From Vogesella fluminis (GTDB lineage: Bacteria; Pseudomonadota; Gammaproteobacteria; Burkholderiales; Chromobacteriaceae): 64,000 nt of DNA. Both the position numbers and the translations under genes were made by a program. The stretch is from contig NZ_BMYP01000017.1 in NCBI RefSeq assembly GCF_014652335.1, positions 1 through 64,000 of the forward strand, written 5' to 3'. Below the pieces are notes generated by a model. The model searched no databases, was not told the origin of the DNA, and worked only from the letters and a program-made list of their open reading frames with translations. Below, in pieces: positions 58,002 through 64,000 of the stretch (position 1 is its first letter; the number at the start of each line of letters is the position of its first letter).

Positions 58002-58782
58002 CAATGTCATTCCTGCCGAGTCACTGGGGCAGTGGCGCAGCTGGATCATGGGCGAGCTGGGCAGCGCCGCCGCGGCACCGGAGACAGCGCCGCCCGAGTC
58101 GGTGGCTGCCGCGCCGCAGCCGGAGGAGCCCCCTATCGAGGGGGCTTTGCTCATTATGGCGGAGGAGTCGCAGGCGGCCGAGCCGCTCGATGCCGTGGCC
58201 GCTGCCGCCTATCCGACCGCGGCCGAGCTGGAGGCGATTCATCAGGAGGCGTGGCAGACCGGCTATGACGCCGGTTTGCGGGCCGGCATGCAGGCCGGGG
58301 AAGAACGCGGCCGTGCCGAAGGCGCCGAGCGGGCGCTGCTCGAGGCGCAGCAGCAGTTCCAGCAGTACTGGCAGCCGTTGTCCGCGTTGCAGCAGTCGTT
58401 CGAGCAGGAGCTGTCGCAGCTGGGCGCGCAGCTGTCGCAGGAGGTGCTGGCGCTGGCGGTCAGCTTTGCCGAGAAGGTGATAGGTGAGGTGGTGCGGCAC
58501 GACCCTGCGGTGCTGCGCTCGCTGCTGACCGAGGTGCTGGATACGCTGGCCGACAGCGTGGCGCAGGTGAGGGTGCAGGCGCACCCGGATGAGTTGGCGA
58601 CCTTGCAGGCTTTTCTGGGAGAGCAGTATCCGCAGTGGCGCATGCAGTGGCAGGCCGATGCCACGCTCACGCGCGGCGGTTGCCGCATCGAAACACCGTC
58701 CGCGTCCATCGACCTGACGCTGGAAAGCCGCCTGCAGCTGCTGCGCAAGGGGCTGGGGCTGACGGATGAGCATGCTGATTGA
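57991..58782 (+). CDS. fliH: flagellar assembly protein FliH
   Basis: FliH, about 263 aa, holds the export ATPase FliI in check and docks it to the C ring. It begins [20 protein letters not shown], has an Ala/Pro-rich N-terminal part, a GxxxG-bearing helix ([20 protein letters not shown]), a coiled coil and the V-ATPase E-like C-terminal domain. No ATG is available; TTG at 57991 with GGAG 9 bases upstream fits the family start, and TTG 57964 or GTG 57976 are alternatives. It overlaps fliG and fliI. Confidence 0.88.
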   Translation: MSNSNVIPAESLGQWRSWIMGELGSAAAAPETAPPESVAAAPQPEEPPIEGALLIMAEESQAAEPLDAVAAAAYPTAAELEAIHQEAWQTGYDAGLRAGMQAGEERGRAEGAERALLEAQQQFQQYWQPLSALQQSFEQELSQLGAQLSQEVLALAVSFAEKVIGEVVRHDPAVLRSLLTEVLDTLADSVAQVRVQAHPDELATLQAFLGEQYPQWRMQWQADATLTRGGCRIETPSASIDLTLESRLQLLRKGLGLTDEHAD

Positions 58783-60160
58783 GCGGCAGCGCGACTTCTT
58801 GCGCCGCTGCGAACAGGCGCTGCGGCCGCTGCCGGTGTGGCAGGCTGAGGGGCGTCTGACGCGGGTAACCGGGCTGGTGATGGAGGCGGTCGGCCTGCGC
58901 TTGCCGGTCGGTAGTGCCTGCCAGATCATGGTGTCGGCCGATTATCAGGCCGAGGCCGAAGTGGTCGGCTTTGCCGGTGACCGCCTGTACCTGATGCCAC
59001 TCAGCAATGTGCACGGCCTGCAGCCGGGGCTTGCCGTATGCGCGGTGCCCGAGATCCGTCCGCCACTTTATGAAGAGCCGGCCGATAGCGGCGGCACGGT
59101 GCGCATGCTGGGGCGCAAGGTGCCGGTGGGCATGTCGCTGCTGGGGCGGGTGGTGGATTCGCTGGGCCGGCCGCTGGACGGCGGCGCCGAGCCGCCGGCC
59201 GAGGCGCTGTACCCGCTGTACAGCCAGCCGCTGAATCCGCTGCGGCGCTCGCCGGTGCGCGATGTGCTGGATGTCGGCGTGCGCGCGATCAACGGCCTGC
59301 TGACGGTGGGGCGCGGCCAACGTTTGGGCCTGTTTGCCGGCTCCGGTGTCGGCAAGTCGGTGCTGTTGGGCATGATGGCGCGTTTTACCCGCGCCGATGT
59401 GGTGGTGGTCGGCCTGATCGGCGAGCGGGGGCGCGAGGTGAAGGACTTCATCGAGCACATCCTCGGCGCGGAAGGCCTCGCGCGCTCGGTGGTGGTCGCG
59501 GCGCCGGCGGACTCGCCGCCGCTGATGCGTCTGCACGGCGCCGCCTACGCGACCGCGCTGGCCGAGTACTACCGTGACCAGGGTCTGGACGTGCTGCTGC
59601 TGATGGACTCGGTGACCCGCTACGCGATGGCGCAACGCGAAATCGCCCTCGCCATCGGCGAGCCACCGGTCAGCAAGGGCTATCCGCCGTCAGTGTTCGC
59701 CAAGCTGCCGCAGCTGATCGAGCGTGCCGGCAATGCCGAAGCCGGCGCCGGCTCCATTACCGCGTTCTATACCGTGCTATCCGAGGGGGACGACCAGCAG
59801 GACCCGGTCGCCGATTCGGCGCGCGCCATTCTTGATGGTCACTTCGTGCTGACTCGTGAGCTGGCCGAGTCCGGTCACTATCCGGCGATCGACATCGAAC
59901 AGTCCATTTCGCGGGTGATGGTCGACGTCACCACCCCGCATCATGTCAATCTGGCACGCCGTTTCAAGCAGCTGTTCTCGCGTTACCAGCGCAGTCGCGA
60001 CCTGATCAACGTCGGTGCCTATGTGCCCGGCTCCGACCCCTTGCTGGACGAGGCGATGCGCCGCCATCTGCAACTGGTCGGCTTCCTGACTCAGCCGATG
60101 AACGAATACCACGACTCTGCCTCCTGCCTGACGCAGCTTGAGCAAGTACTGACCGGCTAA
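58766..60160 (+). CDS. fliI: flagellum-specific ATP synthase FliI
   Basis: The 464-aa type III export ATPase is F1-beta-like. It has Walker [12 protein letters not shown] (about 188-198), the [20 protein letters not shown] block, Walker [21 protein letters not shown], and the conserved [20 protein letters not shown]. It starts inside the end of fliH with a 17-base overlap and is followed after 9 bases by fliJ. Confidence 0.98.
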   Translation: MSMLIERQRDFLRRCEQALRPLPVWQAEGRLTRVTGLVMEAVGLRLPVGSACQIMVSADYQAEAEVVGFAGDRLYLMPLSNVHGLQPGLAVCAVPEIRPPLYEEPADSGGTVRMLGRKVPVGMSLLGRVVDSLGRPLDGGAEPPAEALYPLYSQPLNPLRRSPVRDVLDVGVRAINGLLTVGRGQRLGLFAGSGVGKSVLLGMMARFTRADVVVVGLIGERGREVKDFIEHILGAEGLARSVVVAAPADSPPLMRLHGAAYATALAEYYRDQGLDVLLLMDSVTRYAMAQREIALAIGEPPVSKGYPPSVFAKLPQLIERAGNAEAGAGSITAFYTVLSEGDDQQDPVADSARAILDGHFVLTRELAESGHYPAIDIEQSISRVMVDVTTPHHVNLARRFKQLFSRYQRSRDLINVGAYVPGSDPLLDEAMRRHLQLVGFLTQPMNEYHDSASCLTQLEQVLTG

Positions 60161-60169
60161 GGCTAGGCC

Positions 60170-60607
60170 ATGAGCAAATTCGACCTGTTGATACGGCTGG
60201 TACAAGACAAACTGGACGAGGCTGCCAAACGCATGAAGCAGGCACAGCAGGCGCAGGCGCAAGCAGAGGCGACGCTGCGGCAGGTGGATACGTTTCTGGC
60301 CGACTACCAGCAGCGGGTGCTGCACATGGCGCAACGTGGCCTCGGGGTCGGGCAGTGGCGTGATGCGCGCCTGTTTCTGGTCAAGCTGGAAGAGGCACGG
60401 CAACAGCAGCAGCACGAGCTGGATCGCTGCGTACAGCGCTTTCTGCTGGAGAAGCAGGCCTGGCTTGCCCTGCGCAAGCAGCTGAAGTCCTATCAGGTAC
60501 TGCAGGAGCGCGAGGCGGAGCGCCTGAGTGTGCGCCAGCGCAAGGCTGAACAGAAACAGATGGACGAATTTGCCGCCCGTATCGGCGCCCAGAACAGGGC
60601 TGAATAA
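60170..60607 (+). CDS. fliJ: flagellar export protein FliJ
   Basis: The 145-aa protein is an almost continuous antiparallel coiled coil (DKLDEAAKRMKQAQQAQAQA, then LDRCVQRFLLEKQAW and REAERLSVRQRKAEQKQMDE), like the gamma subunit of F1. It sits in the FliI hexamer and recycles chaperones. It is the last gene of the fliE-J block before the sigma-54 promoter of fliK. Confidence 0.93.
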   Translation: MSKFDLLIRLVQDKLDEAAKRMKQAQQAQAQAEATLRQVDTFLADYQQRVLHMAQRGLGVGQWRDARLFLVKLEEARQQQQHELDRCVQRFLLEKQAWLALRKQLKSYQVLQEREAERLSVRQRKAEQKQMDEFAARIGAQNRAE

Positions 60608-60620
60608 TCCGCCCTGCTGA

Positions 60621-60637
60621 TTGGCACAATTCATGCT
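60621..60637 (+). promoter_or_regulatory. sigma-54 promoter of fliK
   Basis: TTGGCACAATTCATGCT places GG at -24 and GC at -12 with the exact 12-base spacing; one mismatch from the TGGCAC-N5-TTGCW consensus. It is 28 bases before the fliK start and is a plausible target of the upstream FlrC-type activator. Confidence 0.75.
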
Positions 60638-60664
60638 CTTGTCGGGGTGCTGACAACAAGGAGC

Positions 60665-61876
60665 ATGTCTATGGCCATTACCATCCAGTCCGTTTTAAAC
60701 CTGAGCGACAGCTCGGCCAGTCCGAGTCAGGGCTATGTCAGCACGCCGGACTCCCCTTTTGCCATGTTCTTTGCCGATCAGTTACAGGCATTTGCGTTGG
60801 GAGTGCAGGGCATGGCGGGAACCGGCAACGACGATCTGCCGGAGGATGTTGTTGAAGTACCGCTGCGCAATTTGGCGGAGCCGGTACAGGATGCCTCCCT
60901 GTTGCTGGGCGGTTTGCTCATGCAGGGCGGCGGAGCGGCCCGCCAGCAAGCCATTACCGCCAGCAAGGATACGATGGAACTTCCTGCCCCGGCTATTGCT
61001 GCGGCATCTGGCGAAGCGCTGGCGGCGGAAGAGTTGGCCGCACTGGCCGGTGCCAAAACCAAGTCCGCCAAAGGCGGCGAGGCGGCCGGCGCGCTGTCGG
61101 AGCTGGCTGCACTGACCGGAGATGCCGCCGCTGATGAAGCACCGGCGTTGCCAGGGCTGCTGGCCGCCGCCAGCAGCGACAAGCGGGCATTGCGGACACT
61201 GAAGGATGATGGCCTGTCCGCCGCGGTGGCGGTGCGGCTGGCCGCCGCCAGCAGCGACAAGCGGGCATTGCGGACACTGAAGGATGATGGCCTGTCCGCC
61301 GCGGTGGCGGTGCGGCTGGCCATGCGCGAGGCGGAGGCGGCCGAGGCCGGTTCCGAAGTGAAAACCTTGCCGCCAGCAGTTGCCGCCGGGCGGCAGGAAT
61401 TGCCGACCGACTTGTCCGCCACTGGCGCCGGCAAGGAGCTGAAGGAGGTGCTGCTGGGTGGCACCATGGATCGCAGCAAGCAGTGGGGCGAGGCCTTTGG
61501 CCAGCAAGTGGTGAAGGCGGTCGAGCGGCAGCTGGACTCCGCGCGCTTCCATGTCACCCCGGAAAAGCTGGGGCCGATCGAAGTCCAGATCTCCATGAAC
61601 AAGGAGCAGGCGCAGATCATGGTCACCACTTCCAACCTGATGGCCAAGGAAATCATCGAGAGTCACCTGCCGGCGTTGTCGCGGATGATGGAGCAGGCCG
61701 GTCTGCAACTGGCGGATGCGCAGGTCTCCTCGCAACAGCACGGTCAGCAACAGCACGGCCAGCAGGCGCAGCAGCAACACGGCCGCAGCCAGCCCGAGGT
61801 GATGCCGTCGCTGCCGGAACCGGAGATGGTTTCATCTCCGGTGACTGCCTCTTCCGGCCTGCGGGAAACAGCCTGA
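60665..61876 (+). CDS. fliK: flagellar hook-length control protein FliK
   Basis: The 403-aa FliK measures hook length and switches export specificity. The N-terminal two-thirds are low-complexity Ala/Ser/Leu-rich and contain a perfect tandem 26-residue duplication (61160-61315). The conserved C-terminal Flg_hook domain (about 265-365) reads QWGEAFGQQVVKAVERQLDS, ARFHVTPEKLGPIEVQISMN and KEIIESHLPALSRMMEQAG, followed by a Gln/His-rich tail. Start ATG 60665 has AAGGAG upstream. It is preceded by a sigma-54 promoter. Confidence 0.93.
   Translation: MSMAITIQSVLNLSDSSASPSQGYVSTPDSPFAMFFADQLQAFALGVQGMAGTGNDDLPEDVVEVPLRNLAEPVQDASLLLGGLLMQGGGAARQQAITASKDTMELPAPAIAAASGEALAAEELAALAGAKTKSAKGGEAAGALSELAALTGDAAADEAPALPGLLAAASSDKRALRTLKDDGLSAAVAVRLAAASSDKRALRTLKDDGLSAAVAVRLAMREAEAAEAGSEVKTLPPAVAAGRQELPTDLSATGAGKELKEVLLGGTMDRSKQWGEAFGQQVVKAVERQLDSARFHVTPEKLGPIEVQISMNKEQAQIMVTTSNLMAKEIIESHLPALSRMMEQAGLQLADAQVSSQQHGQQQHGQQAQQQHGRSQPEVMPSLPEPEMVSSPVTASSGLRETA
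61160..61315 (+). repeat. perfect 78-bp tandem duplication in fliK
   Basis: Two identical 78-bp units (61160-61237 and 61238-61315), in frame, each encoding 26 residues beginning LAAASSDKRALRTLKDDGLS. A third unit starts with 6 matching bases. Complete identity at all codon positions indicates a very recent duplication. Confidence 0.95.
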
Positions 61877-61902
61877 TTCACCAGCCGTGCCGCGGGTCGA
61901 CG

Positions 61903-61917
61903 CAAGGTTGGCCGCAA
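61903..61917 (+). repeat. DUS-like 15-mer, exact copy
   Basis: CAAGGTTGGCCGCAA in the fliK-fliL gap, 27 bases after the fliK stop. Confidence 0.85.
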
Positions 61918-62029
61918 GCGGAAAACGGCCTGCTGTTCCCCCGGAAATCTACTAAATGGCTGTTCAACTCGACAAGAAATGGAGAAAATAGGGGTTAAGC
62001 ATTTCTTTTAAACGAGAGCAGGTATTGTC

Positions 62030-62563
62030 ATGGCCGAAAAAGATAAAAAAGAAGACGTTAAAGAAGCCAAGCCAGCGGCAGGCGGCAATAACAAACTACT
62101 CTTGGTTGTCATTGTGTTGCTGGTGCTGGTACTGGCCGCAGTGGGGGGCTTGGGCGCTTATGTATTCCTGAGCAACAAATCGGCCGCTGGTGCCGATGCC
62201 GGTCATGCTGCCGCTGAGCATGCACCGGAAAAGAAAGAGAAAAAAGAAGGCCCTCCGGTGTTCGAGAAACTGGAGCCGTTTGTCGTCAACCTGAGCGGCG
62301 GCTCGTCGATGTTGCAGATCGAGCTGCAGGCCGAGTTGTATGACGAAGCGGCCAAAAACAATATGAAGGCCTATCTGCCGAAAATCCGCAGTGCGCTGAT
62401 CCTGTTGCTGTCGGCCAAGACCGAAGAGGAACTGCAGTCGGCGGACGGCAAGATCAAGCTGAAGGCGCAGATCAAGAAAATCATCAACGAGTCGATGGAT
62501 GCCGGGGAAGAAGAACCGGTTGAAAACGTGCTCTTTACCTCCTTCATCATACAGTTGCAGTAA
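62030..62563 (+). CDS. fliL: flagellar basal body-associated protein FliL
   Basis: The 177-aa inner-membrane protein has a Lys-rich cytoplasmic start (MAEKDKKEDVKEAKPAAGGN), one TM helix (about 25-47), an Ala/Lys linker and a periplasmic stomatin-like domain (FEKLEPFVVNLSGGSSMLQI onward) ending NVLFTSFIIQLQ. FliL supports stator function. The 150-bp gap upstream, with an AT-rich region, probably holds its own promoter for fliLMN. It is followed by fliM after two bases. Confidence 0.95.
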   Translation: MAEKDKKEDVKEAKPAAGGNNKLLLVVIVLLVLVLAAVGGLGAYVFLSNKSAAGADAGHAAAEHAPEKKEKKEGPPVFEKLEPFVVNLSGGSSMLQIELQAELYDEAAKNNMKAYLPKIRSALILLLSAKTEEELQSADGKIKLKAQIKKIINESMDAGEEEPVENVLFTSFIIQLQ

Positions 62564-62565
62564 TC

Positions 62566-63579
62566 ATGGCTGATGAAATCCTGTCCCAGGAAGAGGTCGA
62601 CGCGCTATTGCGCGGCGTGACCGGGGAAGAGGACAACGATGGCGCGGACAGCGACAACGGTGGTGTACGGAACTATGATATCGGCCGCCAGGAGCGCATT
62701 GTCCGCGGCCGGATGCCGACGCTCGAGATCATCAATGAGCGTTTCGCGCGCAACCTGCGTATCGGTTTTTTCAACTTCCTGCGCCGCAATGCCGAGATAT
62801 CGGTCGGACCGGTACGGGTGCTGAAGTACAGCGAGTTCATCCGTAACCTGGTGGTGCCGACCAACCTCAACCTGGTACACGTCAAGCCGTTGCGCGGCAC
62901 CGGGCTGCTGATCTTCGACCCGGACCTGGTGTTCCTGGTAGTCGACAATCTGTTCGGCAGCGATGGCCGCTTCCATGTGCGGGTGGAAGGCCGCGACTTT
63001 ACCCCGACCGAGCAGCGTATCATCCGCAAGATGCTGGAAGTGGTGTTTGCCGAGTACCAGAAGGCGTGGGAGCCGGTATACCCGATCGAGTTTATCTATT
63101 TGCGTTCGGAGATGAATACCCAGTTTGCCAACATCGCCACCCCGACCGAGGTGGTGGTGGCCGCAACCTTCCATATCGAGCTGGGTGCCGGTGGCGGCGA
63201 CTTCCACGTCTGTCTGCCGTACTCGATGATCGAGCCGCTGCGCGACCTGCTGGCCAGCAGCATGCAGGCCGACCGTACCGAAGTCGATAACCGCTGGGTC
63301 AGCCTGATGCAGTATCAGGTACAGGCGGCGGAGGTCGAACTGGTCGCCACCCTGGCGCAGACCAAGGTATCGTTGGGCGACATCCTCAATCTCAAGGTCG
63401 GTGACGTGGTGATGGTGGACGTGGCAGAAAAGGTGGTGGCCGATGTGTCGGGCATCCCGGTACTGGAGTGCAGCTATGGCACGGTATCCGGCAATTACGC
63501 ATTGAAAGTGGAAACGATACTGTCCGGGGCGCATGAGCTGTTTGAGCCGCCGTCGAGTGGAGAGCAAGAAGATGAGTGA
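62566..63579 (+). CDS. fliM: flagellar motor switch protein FliM
   Basis: The 337-aa C-ring protein begins MADEILSQEEVDALLRGVTG, the conserved CheY-P-binding peptide (LSQEEVDALL). The middle domain has GGG/GIGR-type VRNYDIGRQERIVRGRMPTL, and the C-terminal SPOA domain ends near GNYALKVETI. It overlaps fliN by 8 bases. Confidence 0.98.
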   Translation: MADEILSQEEVDALLRGVTGEEDNDGADSDNGGVRNYDIGRQERIVRGRMPTLEIINERFARNLRIGFFNFLRRNAEISVGPVRVLKYSEFIRNLVVPTNLNLVHVKPLRGTGLLIFDPDLVFLVVDNLFGSDGRFHVRVEGRDFTPTEQRIIRKMLEVVFAEYQKAWEPVYPIEFIYLRSEMNTQFANIATPTEVVVAATFHIELGAGGGDFHVCLPYSMIEPLRDLLASSMQADRTEVDNRWVSLMQYQVQAAEVELVATLAQTKVSLGDILNLKVGDVVMVDVAEKVVADVSGIPVLECSYGTVSGNYALKVETILSGAHELFEPPSSGEQEDE

Positions 63580-64000
63580 CGAGCAAGGCTTTGATCCGGA
63601 TTCGGTTGCCGGAGCCGTTGACGAAGAAGTGTCCATGGATGACTGGGCAGCGGCCATGGCCGAGCAGGAAGTGGTGGACACGGCCACCGCCGAGGTAAAA
63701 CCGGCGACCAACCTGTTCCAGGACCTGTCCGGCAGTAACCAGAGCCAGGCGGTGCCGCAGAATCTGGACATGATTCTGGATATTCCGGTACAGCTGACCG
63801 TCGAGCTTGGGCGTACCAAGATCGCGATCCGCAACCTGCTGCAGCTGGCGCAGGGCTCGGTGGTGGAACTGGACGGCCTGGCCGGCGAGCCGATGGACGT
63901 GCTGGTCAACGGCTGCCTGATTGCGCAGGGCGAGGTGGTGGTGGTCAACGACCGTTTCGGTATCCGCCTGACGGACATCATTACGCCTGCCGAGCGTATC
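63572..64000 (+). CDS. fliN: flagellar motor switch protein FliN, cut by the window end
   Basis: The frame starts MSDEQGFDPDSVAGAVDEEV, has an acidic N-terminus and the SPOA domain (LDMILDIPVQLTVELGRTKI, LAQGSVVELDGLAGEPMDVL, VNDRFGIRLTDIITPAERI). At least 143 residues are visible, and by family length only a few more should be missing. ATG 63572 lies inside the fliM end. FliN completes the C ring and links it to FliH for export. Confidence 0.95.
   Translation, partial: MSDEQGFDPDSVAGAVDEEVSMDDWAAAMAEQEVVDTATAEVKPATNLFQDLSGSNQSQAVPQNLDMILDIPVQLTVELGRTKIAIRNLLQLAQGSVVELDGLAGEPMDVLVNGCLIAQGEVVVVNDRFGIRLTDIITPAERI

Noticed and set aside
61160-61315. Direct repeats in fliK as a possible CRISPR or mobile-element signal
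   Set aside because: Only two units exist, they are adjacent without spacers, in frame, and inside a ruler gene; a simple tandem duplication explains them.

Overview
The window is about 62-65 % GC and reads as a chromosomal segment of a motile, Gram-negative betaproteobacterium of the order Neisseriales, most likely family Chromobacteriaceae (Vogesella / Aquitalea / Chromobacterium type; the genus cannot be fixed by reading). Reasons: the unbroken block rpsB-tsf-pyrH-frr-uppS-cdsA-dxr-rseP-bamA-skp-lpxD-fabZ-lpxA-lpxB-rnhB, a Neisseria-like fbpABC iron(III) transporter, an LctP lactate permease, and a polar-type flagellar cluster with FlgP/FlgT outer-membrane ring proteins. Flagellar genes rule out Neisseria itself.

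Layout. 1-718: a mosaic of three broken transposase types (ISAs1, IS21, IS66) abutting azoR. 714-8230: azoR/LysR divergent pair, a YegD-type Hsp70, a UmuD/LexA-like autoprotease with a 49-aa companion, pyruvate kinase and dipeptidase PepD. 8297-15875: c-di-GMP GGDEF-EAL protein with a periplasmic SUOX-fold partner, an MCP, NudC, a Fur-box-controlled degenerate ABC ATPase, a nitronate monooxygenase and a small membrane protein. 15888-30147: translation, isoprenoid, phospholipid, outer-membrane and lipid A genes. 30233-33966: a two-gene accessory insertion, a RavA-type MoxR AAA+ ATPase fused to a beta-helix and a ViaA-type VWA protein fused to an LRAT-like domain. 34036-43074: DNA repair, molybdopterin, ferredoxin, KefB/YbaL, lactate permease, lpxH and two cyclophilins. 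43164-45216: sigma-28 promoter with flgP-flgT. 45330-49181: Fur-type promoter with fbpABC. 49245-52753: pbpG, uvrB and a low-MW phosphatase. 52797-64000: a lone CheB catalytic domain, an FlrC-type sigma-54 regulator, and fliE-F-G-H-I-J-K-L-M-N, with fliN running off the window end.

Two things stand out. First, a 15-mer, TTGCGGCCAACCTTG, occurs ten times exactly (both strands) and about eight more times with one or two changes. It lies in intergenic gaps, inside coding sequences, and as inverted pairs forming terminator-like hairpins. That is the distribution of a DNA uptake sequence (DUS/USS), but the word is unrelated to the Neisseria DUS, of which no full copy was seen. Second, the 30233-33966 pair is a domain-swapped RavA-ViaA system in which a beta-helix replaces the RavA tail and a lipid-acyltransferase-like domain is joined to the ViaA module.

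Regulatory sites read directly include a sigma-28 promoter (flgP-flgT), a sigma-54 promoter (fliK), two Fur-type promoters sharing the core TTGATAAYGATTCT, the rpsB promoter and leader hairpin, and several intrinsic terminators. No rRNA, tRNA, CRISPR array, prophage or replication origin was recognised.
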